The notes beneath the pieces were generated by a model. The model was given only the letters and a program-made list of their open reading frames with translations. It was not told where the DNA came from and did not search any database. A stretch of DNA of 39,019 nucleotides, taken from Chloroflexota bacterium (lineage in GTDB: Bacteria > Chloroflexota > Anaerolineae > Aggregatilineales > Phototrophicaceae). The translations under genes and the position numbers were made by a program. The stretch is taken from NCBI GenBank assembly GCA_011523705.1, contig WTGC01000023.1, positions 1-39,019 on the forward strand. The letters are read 5' to 3'. This document shows positions 1 to 8,555 of the stretch, piece after piece; the stretch's first letter is position 1; each line of letters begins with the position of its first letter.

Positions 1-449
1 TTCGCCCACCAGCTGAGCAGCTTGCGCAGGGGTCCCCAGCCCTCGTCGACGCTGCCGCCGGCGGCGTAACGCGAGCCGATGACCATGTCGAAGCGGCGCG
101 CTTCTTCCAGCAGCGGCGGGATGTATTTAGGTTGGTGGCTTAGGTCGGCATCCATCTGGATGACAAGATCGGCGCCGAGCGCCAGCGCCCGTTTGAAGCC
201 CTCGATATAAGCGGGACCCAAGCCCTGTTTTTCCGAGCGATGCAAAACGTGGAGGCGGCCCTTGTACGCCGCCTTTTCGCCGAGTTCTTCAGCGATTTTT
301 CCTGTGCCGTCGGGCGAGCTGTCGTCGACGACGAGCAGGTGAAAATTAGGGATGTCAAGAGCGAATAGCGCCGGCACGATACGCGTGATATTTTCGCGCT
401 CGTTGAAGGTCGGCAGGACGACAATGACCCTTGGCGGCGTCGCGGACAT
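1..449 (-). CDS. Polyprenol-phosphate mannosyltransferase (Dpm1-like GT2), C-terminus cut by window edge
   Basis: The reverse-strand reading frame starts at ATG 449 and runs open through base 1, so only the first 149 residues are visible. It is a GT2-family glycosyltransferase. LPTFNERENI (12-21) is the family's opening motif, VDDSSPDGTG (41-50) holds the nucleotide-binding Asp pair, QMDADLSHQP (98-107) holds the DxD-type metal site, and GSRY (125-128) follows. This set of motifs is typical of dolichol/polyprenol monophosphomannose synthases, which move mannose from GDP-mannose to a lipid phosphate at the inner face of the membrane. Whether the protein is the short soluble form or has C-terminal membrane helices cannot be seen. 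It begins 18 bp after the transketolase stop and is probably co-transcribed with it. Confidence 0.88.
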   Translation of the reverse strand, partial: MSATPPRVIVVLPTFNERENITRIVPALFALDIPNFHLLVVDDSSPDGTGKIAEELGEKAAYKGRLHVLHRSEKQGLGPAYIEGFKRALALGADLVIQMDADLSHQPKYIPPLLEEARRFDMVIGSRYAAGGSVDEGWGPLRKLLSWWA

Positions 450-467
450 GGATAACCTCGAAACGCG

Positions 468-2468
468 TCAATCGGCCAGGCGCGCCTGGACGGCCTCGGC
501 CACATGCCCGGGCGTCAGGCCGTATTCCTCGTAGATGCGGGTGTATGGGGCGCTGGCGCCGAAGCGATCGACGCCTATGGCGATGCCGCTGTCGCCGATA
601 TAGCGGGTCCAGCCGAGGGTGGCGCCCGCTTCTATGCTGACGCGGCATGCCACGGCGGCGGGCAGGACACTCTCTTTATAGGAATCATCTTGCGCCTCGA
701 AGAGCTTCCAACAGGGCATGGAGACGACGCGCGCGCGGATATCGGCTTCTTCCAACAAGCCGGCGGCATCCAGCGCAATCGAAACTTCGCTGCCGGTCGC
801 CAGGAGGATGGCGTCAATTTCGCCGGATTTATGTTCGGAGAGGACGTAAGCGCCGCGGGAAACGCCCTCGTGGATGCCTTCATCGTTGCCGGCGAGGACG
901 GGCAGGTCCTGGCGGCTGAGCACAATGGCGGCCGGGTGATCCAGCTGGACGATGGCAGCCCAGGCGCCGGCGGTTTCGGTGGCGTCGGCGGGCCGGAAGA
1001 GGTGGAGATTGGGCATGGCGCGCAGGGACATCAGATGCTCGACCGGTTGATGGGTGGGTCCGTCTTCGCCCAATCCAATGCTGTCGTGGGTGAAAACGTA
1101 AACGGTCGGGATGTCCATCAGGGCGCCGAGGCGGATCGCCGGGCGCATATAATCGCTGAAGGTGAAGAAGGTGGCGCTGTATGGCTTGACGATGCCGCCG
1201 TGCAGCGCCAGCCCGTTGACGATGGCGCCCATGCCATGTTCGCGCACGCCGAAGCGCAGATTGCGCGCCGCGGCCTGATTTGGACCGGTGTTGTCCGCGC
1301 CTTTAATCAGCGTGCGGGTGCTGCCGGCCAAGTCGGCATCGCCGCCGATCATAGTTGGCGCAAACTGGGCGAGGGCATTCAGCGCCTCGCCGCCAGCGCT
1401 GCGTGTGGCAATCGAGGCGCCGACTGGGAAACTTGGCAGGGCGCCGCGCCAGCCGGGGGCGAATTCGCCGGCCATCGCGCGATCCCAATCTTTCGCGAGC
1501 GCCGGGTGGGCGGCGCGCCAGGCGGCGAAGCGCTCGGACCATTCGGATTCAGCGGCCGCGCCCGCGTCGATGACGCCGCGGAAATGCTCGAGGGCGTCCG
1601 CGGGAACGTGGAAGCGCTCGTCCGCGCTCCAGCCGAGGGTTTGCTTGGCCAGCGCGACTTCATCATCGCCCAGGGGGCTGCCGTGCGCGCTGCTGGTGCC
1701 TTGTTTATTGGGGCTGCCGTAGCCGATGATGGTGCGGATGGCGATCAGGCTTGGTTGATTGGAGACCGACTTCGCCTCTTCGAGCGCGTTATTGATCGCG
1801 TCGAGATCGTTGCCGTCGCTGACACGGCTGACCGCCCAGCCTATCGCCCGAAAGCGAGCGGCGACGTCTTCCGAGAAGGTCATGTCGGCGGCGCCGTCGA
1901 GCGTGATTTCGTTGTCGTCATAGAGAAAGATCAATTTGCCCAAGCCCCAATGCCCGGCGAGAGCGGCCGCTTCCAGGCAGACGCCTTCCATCAGATCGCC
2001 ATCGCTGACGAGAACGTAGGTATGGTGATCGACGATTTCATGCCCCGGACGATTGAAATAATTGGCGAGAAAAGCCTCAGCCAGAGCCATGCCGACGGCG
2101 GTGGCCGCGCCTTGCCCGAGCGGTCCGGTGGTCGTTTCGACGCCGGCGGTATCGCCAAACTCGGGATGGCCCGGTGTGTTGCTGCCCCATTGGCGGAAGC
2201 GCTTGAGGTCGTCCAGCGTGACATCGTAGCCGGTCAGGTAGAGGAGCGAATAGAGGAGCATGGAGCCATGCCCGGCGCTGAGCACGAAGCGATCTCGATT
2301 ATGCCAGCCGGGGTTGCGCGGGTTGTGGCGCATGTGGTTGAGCCACAGGCTGTAGGCGAATGGCGCCGCCCCCATCGGCAGACCGGGGTGCCCGCTGTTT
2401 GCTTTCTGCACCGCATCCATCGATAGCGTGCGAATGGTGTTAATCGCGAGTTGGGTCAGATCGGACAC
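468..2468 (-). CDS. tkt: Transketolase
   Basis: The 666-residue product has the usual length of bacterial transketolases. It catalyses thiamine-diphosphate-dependent transfer of two-carbon units between sugar phosphates in the pentose phosphate pathway. Diagnostic segments are the N-terminal [12 protein letters not shown], the GTP-like PGHPEF...TTGPLGQG stretch, the ThDP/Mg2+ motif SDGDLMEG, the central AHGSPLG segment, and in the pyrimidine domain [11 protein letters not shown] plus [15 protein letters not shown] with its catalytic His. The start is GTG at 2468, supported by AGGAGTG (2480-2474) seven bases upstream. The mannosyltransferase follows after 18 bp, suggesting a two-gene unit. No damage is visible. 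The opposite strand also carries a very long open frame, a by-product of codon bias. Confidence 0.96.
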   Translation of the reverse strand: MSDLTQLAINTIRTLSMDAVQKANSGHPGLPMGAAPFAYSLWLNHMRHNPRNPGWHNRDRFVLSAGHGSMLLYSLLYLTGYDVTLDDLKRFRQWGSNTPGHPEFGDTAGVETTTGPLGQGAATAVGMALAEAFLANYFNRPGHEIVDHHTYVLVSDGDLMEGVCLEAAALAGHWGLGKLIFLYDDNEITLDGAADMTFSEDVAARFRAIGWAVSRVSDGNDLDAINNALEEAKSVSNQPSLIAIRTIIGYGSPNKQGTSSAHGSPLGDDEVALAKQTLGWSADERFHVPADALEHFRGVIDAGAAAESEWSERFAAWRAAHPALAKDWDRAMAGEFAPGWRGALPSFPVGASIATRSAGGEALNALAQFAPTMIGGDADLAGSTRTLIKGADNTGPNQAAARNLRFGVREHGMGAIVNGLALHGGIVKPYSATFFTFSDYMRPAIRLGALMDIPTVYVFTHDSIGLGEDGPTHQPVEHLMSLRAMPNLHLFRPADATETAGAWAAIVQLDHPAAIVLSRQDLPVLAGNDEGIHEGVSRGAYVLSEHKSGEIDAILLATGSEVSIALDAAGLLEEADIRARVVSMPCWKLFEAQDDSYKESVLPAAVACRVSIEAGATLGWTRYIGDSGIAIGVDRFGASAPYTRIYEEYGLTPGHVAEAVQARLAD

Positions 2469-2595
2469 CGGATCACTCCTGTAATTGCGGCTACGTTATA
2501 AAGCCGGCATTATAGCAGCGGCTGCCCAACTGCGGAAAGGTCAGAGGCGGGCTGGCCGATTTTCACCCCTTCCCCGTAGGTCTATGTCTACGTGA

Positions 2596-2630
2596 CCCTG
2601 CCTCTTCCCCAGCAAGCTAGGGAAGGGATT
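2596..2630. repeat. Dispersed repeat family A copy (CTTCCC/GGGAAG hairpin)
   Basis: The core is a CTTCCC...GGGAAG inverted repeat around the loop cccAGCAAGCTA, followed by five T residues on the plus strand. Related copies lie at 5445-5490, 26555-26663 and 36541-36588. It sits in the 377-bp gap between tkt and spoVS, which otherwise contains only the spoVS terminator. The plus-strand T tract makes it look like a terminator, but no plus-strand gene precedes it, so a dispersed repeat is the better explanation. Confidence 0.7.
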
Positions 2631-2780
2631 TTTACCAGTTGAGGTTGTCGCATGACAAACTTGGGTCTGCTAAGTGGGGGCTGGAGGGAATATGCGGAGA
2701 AAACCGAATATTGCGGGAATGCGCGCGAAGATTGTCGGCTAGCCCCTGGCGAGGCAAAGGCCTGGCGGCGGCGCATACTG

Positions 2781-2808
2781 CAAAAGAGCGGATACGACGT
2801 ATCCGCTC
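2781..2808 (-). terminator. Intrinsic terminator of spoVS
   Basis: There is a perfect 10-bp inverted repeat, GAGCGGATAC / GTATCCGCTC, with a three-base loop (2796-2798). On the minus strand it is followed by TTTT. It lies 37 bp beyond the spoVS stop codon, in the orientation expected for ending that transcript. Confidence 0.85.
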
Positions 2809-2845
2809 CCAGCTGTCAATGATCTTGACGACGGTGTCCTGGATG

Positions 2846-3187
2846 CTATTCGGGCCGCGGCTCCACGCGAAAACGCACCGCTGTTCGTTCCTGCCCGTCG
2901 ATATCAACTTCGGTGAAATACGGCGTTGTTACGATATCCATTTCATCGCGTTCCAAGTAGCCGCGCGCGATGGCCAAAGCCTTCACCGCTTGATTGACTG
3001 CGCCAGCGCCGATCGCCTGAACTTCGGCGCTGTGATGCTGGCGCATCACGCCGGCAATGGCGCCAGCAACCGCGGTAGACCGCGAACGGGCTGATACCTT
3101 GATAATATCCGGACCGTCTTCCGCGATTGCGTCCTCGTCATCCAGGTACGAATCTGACAGGGACACATGGCTATCGTATTCGGACAT
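2846..3187 (-). CDS. spoVS: SpoVS family protein (stage V sporulation protein S)
   Basis: The product is 113 residues. The segment from about residue 29 (IKVSARSRSTAVAGAIAG) through QAIGAGAVNQAVKALAIARG to IDGQERTAVRFRVEP is a clear match to SpoVS, an Alba-superfamily protein of about 86 residues. SpoVS affects septation and sporulation in Bacillus and is widespread in non-sporulating Chloroflexota and Thermus relatives, where its role is less clear and nucleic-acid binding has been suggested. The N-terminal 28 residues are an added acidic segment (many D, E and S). The start at ATG 3187 has a strong GAGGGGG ribosome binding site. It is transcribed divergently from dnaA across the candidate origin and ends at a perfect hairpin terminator. 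Confidence 0.93.
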   Translation of the reverse strand: MSEYDSHVSLSDSYLDDEDAIAEDGPDIIKVSARSRSTAVAGAIAGVMRQHHSAEVQAIGAGAVNQAVKALAIARGYLERDEMDIVTTPYFTEVDIDGQERTAVRFRVEPRPE

Positions 3188-3760
3188 TAATCCCCCTCTA
3201 GAGAAAACGCTTGCTGACTAATACAGAGCAGATTAACAAGATTTTACATCCGATGCAACGATAAGTCTAGCAATTGCCCAAAATTGAGTAAAATCAAGGG
3301 TTTTAGCAGTAAATTGCCATTAGTCAATTACAAACACATTAGTTGGTAGTTGTTGTCGTGTTTGCTAAGGTTAGGGCTCGGCACTGATTTCAATTTTATC
3401 GTCAAAGTCAATCGTACGCCGGCGGCAACGCGCGGACAGTAAATTGCCAGCCTACAGATATCCCAAGAAATTGCAATGGACCGGAACTGGATACAGATGT
3501 CAGAGAGGGACTATGATGGTGTTCCGCGCTCTGATCGGCAGCGCAAGCGTCCGTCGAAAGAGAGTTAATCGGGATATTTGGGAAAAATCGGCGGAAATGC
3601 CGCTATGTAGGTCGTTTATCCCAAGATTTGCGACGGAGTCGTGTACGAGGCATGGTTCCATTTATCCCAGAGATCGTCGCGAAATATCCCAAGCTTAAAT
3701 TTTCGAGATTGGTTCGCCATTTGGTTGAGGCGCGAGTCTCTTTGAATTATACTATTTGAA
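3188..3760. other. Candidate chromosomal replication origin (oriC)
   Basis: This gene-free region lies between divergent spoVS and dnaA. Its first part (about 3220-3410) is visibly AT-richer than the surroundings and could be the unwinding element. Downstream are five boxes resembling the DnaA box start TTATCC: ATATCCCAA 3458-3466, ATATCCCGA on the minus strand at 3577-3569, TTATCCCAA 3616-3624, TTATCCCAG 3662-3670 and ATATCCCAA 3684-3692. A 13-bp direct repeat (cagtaaattgcca) occurs at 3307-3319 and 3437-3449. The position next to dnaA fits many bacterial origins. The boxes differ from the E. coli consensus at positions 7-8, so this is an inference. Confidence 0.6.
3725..3753 (+). promoter_or_regulatory. 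Putative sigma-70-type promoter of dnaA
   Basis: TTGAGG (3725-3730), a 17-bp spacer and TATACT (3748-3753) make a good housekeeping promoter pointing at dnaA. Transcription would start near 3760 and give a leader of about 258 bases. The last candidate DnaA box ends 33 bp upstream of the -35 element, so DnaA binding could repress the promoter. Confidence 0.6.
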
Positions 3761-3860
3761 CCTGCGGCAGCTTTGCCCGCGCATCTTGCTGAAAGCATGA
3801 CACCGTGCGGGAGCGTTCGCAGGCCGCTGTAGGTCAGTCCGCGATTCTGAAGATTTAACG

Positions 3861-3882
3861 CAGCCGGCAAACACCCCGGCTG
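3861..3882 (+). promoter_or_regulatory. Hairpin in the dnaA leader
   Basis: A 7-bp stem, CAGCCGG / CCGGCTG, with an eight-base loop lies in the long predicted dnaA leader. There is no T tract, so it is not an obvious terminator. Its role is unknown. The rest of the leader to 4017 shows nothing else recognisable. Confidence 0.35.
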
Positions 3883-4017
3883 GCTGCTGGACAGAAGACG
3901 GACGCGCCCAATTCAATCACAAATGCGTCAGAAGCCAAGGCGAGGCTGTTGCCTTCCCTGTTGTGCCGACTCACAGAGAAGCCAACGCGACCTTGGAGAA
4001 TCCTGGAGACGTCCACC

Positions 4018-5406
4018 ATGGCGAAAGATGCGCGCGCAAGCTGGAATGCGGCGGCGGAATTGCTGAAACGGCGCTGGGATCGCGTCAGTTATGAGACCTG
4101 GCTGCGCCCGGCGACGCTCTTGCGCTTTGAGAACGGCGCCTTTGTCGTCGGCGTGCCCGACAGCCATGTATTTGATATGCTGGCGCATCGCCTGCACAGC
4201 GATGTCAAAGAAGCGCTATGCGAGGTGACGGGCAGCGCAGTCGACGTGGCTTTCCGTGTACAGCATCGTCAGCCTGAGGCGCAAGAGGGGGAAGCGGAGA
4301 TGCCGCTATTCAAACTCATGGAGCGGCAATCCCGCGAGCCCGGTCCCGCGCTGCGGGAGGCGGCGCGCCAGACAAAGGCATTTGACCCGCCGGAGAGCGC
4401 GATCAACCCGCGCATGGTTTTTGATCGATTCATCGTAAACGACTCCAATCACTTGGCGACGGAAGCGGCGCGCGCGGTCGCCGAGCATCCGGCAACGGTC
4501 TACAATCCTTTCCTCGTCTATGGCGGGGTCGGCATCGGCAAGACCCATTTGCTGCACGCTATTGCCAATAGCTGTCAGGAGCGCGGTCTTCGCGTCTTAT
4601 ACGTTTCGTCGGAGGCTTTTACCAATGACCTGGTGCATGCGATTCGCAACCGCAGCTCACCGATGTTTCGCGAAAAGTACCGCTCGGTGGATGTGCTGCT
4701 GGTGGATGATATTCAGTTCATCCGGGGCAAGGACACGACGCAGGAAGAGTTCTTCCACACCTTTAATACGCTGGTGAATTTCAACAGGCAGATTGTGCTG
4801 GCTTCCGATCGTCATCCGCGCGAATTGTCGACGCTGGAAGATCGCTTGCGGTCGCGCTTTCAGGGCGGGCTGGTCGCCGATATCGGACCGCCGGAATTGG
4901 AAACGCGCATCGCGATCATGGAACTGTGGGCGCGGGAGCGGGACATTCAAGTGCCGAGCAAGGTCTTGCACGTGATCGCCGAGCGTTCGTCGACCTGCAT
5001 TCGCGAGTTGAATGGCTTGTTCAATCAGATCGCGGCGCGGCTGCGCATCAATGGCAGCGGCGGACTGAGCGTGAAGCGGGCGGAAGCGACCTTGAACCGC
5101 TATGAGAAAAGAGCCGAGCAGATCACGGTGAGCCACATCATTGACGTGATCGCGGCCGCTTTCAACCTCGACAGCGAGACGCTGAAAGGCAAGAAGCGGG
5201 TGGCGCGGATCAATCACGCGCGGCAGGTGGCGATGTTTCTGGCGCGGGAGATGACGGAATCGTCGCTGCCGCAGATCGGCGATGTCTTCGGGCGCAGCCA
5301 TACGACGGTCTTGCATGGCTGCAACAAGATTGAGGCGGAGATCAAGCTGGATGCGCTGCTGGCTTCGCGCGTGCAGCAGCTGCGGAAACAGATCACGCGG
5401 GTGTAG
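4018..5406 (+). CDS. dnaA: Chromosomal replication initiator protein DnaA
   Basis: At 462 residues the length is typical. DnaA binds origin DNA, oligomerises with ATP and opens the duplex. Domain I is at the N-terminus (WNAAAELLKRRWDRVSYETWL), and a linker spans about 85-135. The AAA+ core has Walker A GGVGIGKT (169-176), Walker B LLVDDIQFI and the arginine-rich sensor region. The C-terminal DNA-binding domain carries the signature GDVFGRSHTTVLHGCNKIE. The frame is open upstream to 3949, but ATG 4018 is preferred because GGAG (4005-4008) is well placed and MAKDARASW resembles known N-termini. It is followed by a hairpin repeat and a VWA gene rather than dnaN. Confidence 0.97.
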   Translation: MAKDARASWNAAAELLKRRWDRVSYETWLRPATLLRFENGAFVVGVPDSHVFDMLAHRLHSDVKEALCEVTGSAVDVAFRVQHRQPEAQEGEAEMPLFKLMERQSREPGPALREAARQTKAFDPPESAINPRMVFDRFIVNDSNHLATEAARAVAEHPATVYNPFLVYGGVGIGKTHLLHAIANSCQERGLRVLYVSSEAFTNDLVHAIRNRSSPMFREKYRSVDVLLVDDIQFIRGKDTTQEEFFHTFNTLVNFNRQIVLASDRHPRELSTLEDRLRSRFQGGLVADIGPPELETRIAIMELWARERDIQVPSKVLHVIAERSSTCIRELNGLFNQIAARLRINGSGGLSVKRAEATLNRYEKRAEQITVSHIIDVIAAAFNLDSETLKGKKRVARINHARQVAMFLAREMTESSLPQIGDVFGRSHTTVLHGCNKIEAEIKLDALLASRVQQLRKQITRV

Positions 5407-5444
5407 TCGCTTGCAGATACTTGGTGGTGCCGCCGCGCTTTTTC

Positions 5445-5490
5445 TACCCCATCCCCCGGCGCCTTCCCCAGCGAGCTAGGGAAGGGGAGC
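5445..5490. repeat. Dispersed repeat family A copy after dnaA
   Basis: The element begins ctaccccatcccccgg and continues into a 7-bp hairpin, CCTTCCC / GGGAAGG, around cAGCGAGCTA. It starts 38 bp after the dnaA stop. The hairpin could stop dnaA transcription, though no clear T tract follows. The near-identical 36541-36588 copy also follows a gene end (efp). Confidence 0.75.
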
Positions 5491-5570
5491 TAGACCTTGC
5501 GAGCGCTTGATTTATCAAACTTCTTGTCCTCAGAGAACCGCAAGGTATGGAGGGTGGTCGGCGAGATACC

Positions 5571-5600
5571 CTGTCAACTCAAGCGTCTAATCGCTACAAT
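5571..5600 (+). promoter_or_regulatory. Putative promoter of the VWA-protein gene
   Basis: CTGTCA (5571-5576), an 18-bp spacer and TACAAT (5595-5600) give a moderate match to a housekeeping promoter. It lies about 50 bp upstream of the start codon candidates at 5649 and 5655. Confidence 0.4.
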
Positions 5601-5648
5601 CGAGGGTGAGGCTTAGCGGCTTCGGCATGTTTCGATAGCTGACCTGGA

Positions 5649-8549
5649 TTGGTTGTGCAGCTCACTGCCCCGTATGCAGCGCTTCTGCTTCTCGCGCTCT
5701 TGCCCATAATCTGGGCAGTTGGCTTTCCTCGGCATGCTTTCCGGCGCTGGCGCGATATTTGCAGTTTGTTGCTGCGCACCTTGATCATCGTCTTGCTCAT
5801 CCTGGCGCTGGCCGGATTGCAGACGGTGCAGGCGGTTGATCGGCTGGCGGTGGTCTTTCTCGTTGACGCTTCGGACAGCATGGGCAGCGGAAGCGAAGAC
5901 TTGCAGCTGGCTTATATTCGCGAGGCGATACAGTCGAAGCAGCCGGATGACGAGTGGGCGGCGCTGCTCTTCGGCGACAACGCCGTGCCCGAGACCGACT
6001 TCAGCCTGGCGCGCGAGATAGATGGCTTCACGTCGATTCCGCTGACTGGCGCGACCGATATCGCCAACGCGATTCAGACGGGATTGTCGATGTTCCCGCC
6101 CGATGCTTCGCGCCGGATGGTTTTGCTGAGCGATGGCCAGGCGACGCAGGGCGATGCCATCGCGCGGGCGCAGCGGGCCGCTGTTGCCGGCGTGGAGATC
6201 AGCTATGTGCCCTTCTTTCGCGAGGCGGAGCCCGATGTGCGCATCACGGCTTTGGATGCGCCGGGGCGCGTTTCAGAGAGTCAAAGTTTCGATATATCGG
6301 TGGGGATTCATGCGGAACAGGCGGGTCCCGCCGACCTGCTGGTATTTTCTGGCGGGGAACTGATCCATGAGGAATCGCTGAATCTGCAAGCGGGCGATAC
6401 GCGGTTCAGCTTAACGCAGACGAGCGAAAACAGCGGCTTCCTCGATTTCTCGGCGCAGATCGTCGTGCCGGACGAGAATGACAACTTCACGCAAAACAAT
6501 CAATTGGGCGCCTTCAGCCAGGTGGTGGGTCCGGCGCGCGTCCTCTTGATTCGCTCGGCGCCATCGGAAGTGGAACATCTGCTGCCGGCGCTGGAGCAAG
6601 CGGGCATCATCGTCGATACCGCCGAGCCGGGCGACCTGCCGGTGAATATGGCGAGCCTGGCGCATTACAAGTGCGTCATCCTGGCGAATGTTCCGGCGAC
6701 CGAACTGAGCGGGGCGCAGATGAGCCTGCTCGACCAGTTCGTCAGTGATATCGGCGGTGGCTTGGTCGTGATCGGCGGGCCGCAGAGCTATGCGCCGGGC
6801 GGCTATTATCAGACGCCATTGGACCGCACCTTGCCGGTGGAAATGCAGATCAAGGATCAGAAGCGATTGCCCCAGTTGACCATCGCTTACCTGATCGACC
6901 GTTCGGGGAGCATGGGGCAGATTGGGCGCAGCGGTGTGCCCAACTTGGAATTAGCGAAGCGCGCCATTGTGCTTTCGCTGGGTCTGCTGCAGCCTTCTGA
7001 CCGCGTCGCCATCGGCACCTTTGACACCGGCGGCGCCTGGGTCGCGCCCTTTCAGCAGGTGAATGACGCGCAGGCGCTGATGGCGATGACCAACACGATC
7101 CGCTCCGGCGGCGGCACCGATATTCTGGCGGGCTTGCGGCTGGTGCAGCGCGATATTGTCGAGGAGCCATCGCAGATCAAGCACTTGATTCTGCTGACCG
7201 ATGGCGGAGCGAGCCCGACCGGGCTGGTCGAACTGACCGAGCTGCTGCACGAGCGATTCAACGTGACGCTTTCGGCGATCGCGATCGGGCGCAACCCGGG
7301 CGCGATGCTGCAGCCAATGGCGGAGGCTGGCGGCGGCAACTTTTATGCGGTGGAGAATGTTGAGCAGATTCCCCTGATTTTCGCCCAGGAGACGGTGCTG
7401 GCTTCGCGGTCGTACATCGTCGAAAAGAGCTTCCAGCCGCGCGTGACCGGCAGCAGCGCCATTATCGATGGCATCGGGGAGACGCCGGCGCTGCGCGGTT
7501 ATGTGGCGACGACGCCGAAGGTGGCCGCCCAGCGGATCCTGAGCGGGCCCGAGCCATATTCCGACCCGATTCTGGCTTCGTGGCAATATGGGCTGGGGCG
7601 CGTGGTCGCCTGGACATCGGACGCGAGCGCGCGCTGGGCGAATGAGTGGGTACCCTGGGAGGACTTTTCGCGCTTCTGGGGGCAGGTGGTTGCTTGGAGC
7701 ATCAACGCCGGGGCGAATCAGAACCTGGAAACGCGCATTCTGCTGGAGGACGAGCAGGCGCGAATCGTGGTAGAGGCGCGCGATGACGAGGGCCAGTTTC
7801 TCGATGGCTTGCAGCTGAGCGGCGCGCTGCTGAATCCAGCCGGCGGCAGCATCCGCATTCCGCTGCAGCAGACGGCGCCCGGGCGCTACGAGGCGAGCTT
7901 CTCGCCACAGAACGAAGGCGCTTATTTCCTCACGGTCAGTGGCGAAGCTCTGTCGGATGCCGGCGCGACCAGCTTGACCGATCTCAATGGCTGGGTGATG
8001 TCCTATTCGCCGGAGTATGTTTCCCGCCCCCATGATGAGCGCAGCCTGGCGGAGATTGCAGAAATCACAGGCGGGCGCAACCTGGCTGACGAGCCCGCGG
8101 CTGCCTTCGCGCATAATTTGGGCGAGCGTCAGGCGGCGACTGATATTTGGCAGCGGCTGGTGCTGCTGGCGCTGATCTTGCTGCCGCTCGATATAGCGGT
8201 GCGCCGGCTGATTATCACGCGGAGCGACTTGCAGCGGCTGCGGGCTTTTCTGACGGGGCGCGGGCTGGATCAATCGCGGTCACAGCAGATGCAGGCGCTC
8301 TTCAGCGCGCGCGGACGAGGTCGGGCGGCGACGCAATATGGCGACCGTCCCTATTTCCGTCCGCGGCCGCCTCGTCCTGATCGGCCGCCGCCAATGTCGC
8401 CGGGGGCGTCGGCGGTTCCCAAGACGACTAGTGGTCGGGACGCGTTGGAGCCGGAATTCAAGTTAGAAGAAACGGTTGCGGTGAATCTCGGCGATCAGTT
8501 GCTGCGGCGGCGCAAGCGGCGTGATGACGAGGCGGACGAGGAAGGCTAG
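5649..8549 (+). CDS. Large membrane protein with two von Willebrand factor A domains
   Basis: The 966-residue protein has two N-terminal membrane helices (about 7-24 and 38-56). The first VWA domain carries the metal-binding motif DASDSMG (73-79). A beta-rich middle leads to a GATase-like Rossmann segment (VVGPARVLLIRS...GGGLVVIGGPQSY), then a second VWA domain with DRSGSMG (417-423), further beta-rich sequence, and a C-terminal helix (about 831-855) ending in a basic, Pro-rich cytoplasmic tail. The layout matches the bacterial VWA / glutamine-amidotransferase-like membrane proteins whose role is poorly known; binding of an extracytoplasmic partner through the metal sites is inferred. The start is uncertain: TTG 5649 or GTG 5655, neither with a strong ribosome binding site. 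The stop lies 6 bp from the convergent beta-helix gene. Confidence 0.88.
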   Translation: MVVQLTAPYAALLLLALLPIIWAVGFPRHAFRRWRDICSLLLRTLIIVLLILALAGLQTVQAVDRLAVVFLVDASDSMGSGSEDLQLAYIREAIQSKQPDDEWAALLFGDNAVPETDFSLAREIDGFTSIPLTGATDIANAIQTGLSMFPPDASRRMVLLSDGQATQGDAIARAQRAAVAGVEISYVPFFREAEPDVRITALDAPGRVSESQSFDISVGIHAEQAGPADLLVFSGGELIHEESLNLQAGDTRFSLTQTSENSGFLDFSAQIVVPDENDNFTQNNQLGAFSQVVGPARVLLIRSAPSEVEHLLPALEQAGIIVDTAEPGDLPVNMASLAHYKCVILANVPATELSGAQMSLLDQFVSDIGGGLVVIGGPQSYAPGGYYQTPLDRTLPVEMQIKDQKRLPQLTIAYLIDRSGSMGQIGRSGVPNLELAKRAIVLSLGLLQPSDRVAIGTFDTGGAWVAPFQQVNDAQALMAMTNTIRSGGGTDILAGLRLVQRDIVEEPSQIKHLILLTDGGASPTGLVELTELLHERFNVTLSAIAIGRNPGAMLQPMAEAGGGNFYAVENVEQIPLIFAQETVLASRSYIVEKSFQPRVTGSSAIIDGIGETPALRGYVATTPKVAAQRILSGPEPYSDPILASWQYGLGRVVAWTSDASARWANEWVPWEDFSRFWGQVVAWSINAGANQNLETRILLEDEQARIVVEARDDEGQFLDGLQLSGALLNPAGGSIRIPLQQTAPGRYEASFSPQNEGAYFLTVSGEALSDAGATSLTDLNGWVMSYSPEYVSRPHDERSLAEIAEITGGRNLADEPAAAFAHNLGERQAATDIWQRLVLLALILLPLDIAVRRLIITRSDLQRLRAFLTGRGLDQSRSQQMQALFSARGRGRAATQYGDRPYFRPRPPRPDRPPPMSPGASAVPKTTSGRDALEPEFKLEETVAVNLGDQLLRRRKRRDDEADEEG

Positions 8550-8555
8550 TCGACT

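Noticed and set aside
504..2426. A 640-codon open frame antisense to transketolase
   Set aside because: Its product has no recognisable domains and mirrors the tkt codon pattern; the tkt protein on the other strand is certain.
2596..2630. A plus-strand intrinsic terminator
   Set aside because: The hairpin and T tract fit, but no plus-strand gene lies upstream, and the sequence is a copy of a dispersed repeat.
3444..3870. Two short open frames (3444-3698 plus, 3616-3870 minus) in the origin region
   Set aside because: They have no ribosome binding site or family resemblance and overlap the candidate DnaA boxes and the dnaA promoter.
6951..8273. A 440-codon open frame antisense to the VWA protein
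   Set aside because: The composition is Arg/Gln/His-rich, as expected for a GC-biased shadow frame, and the forward frame has clear domains.
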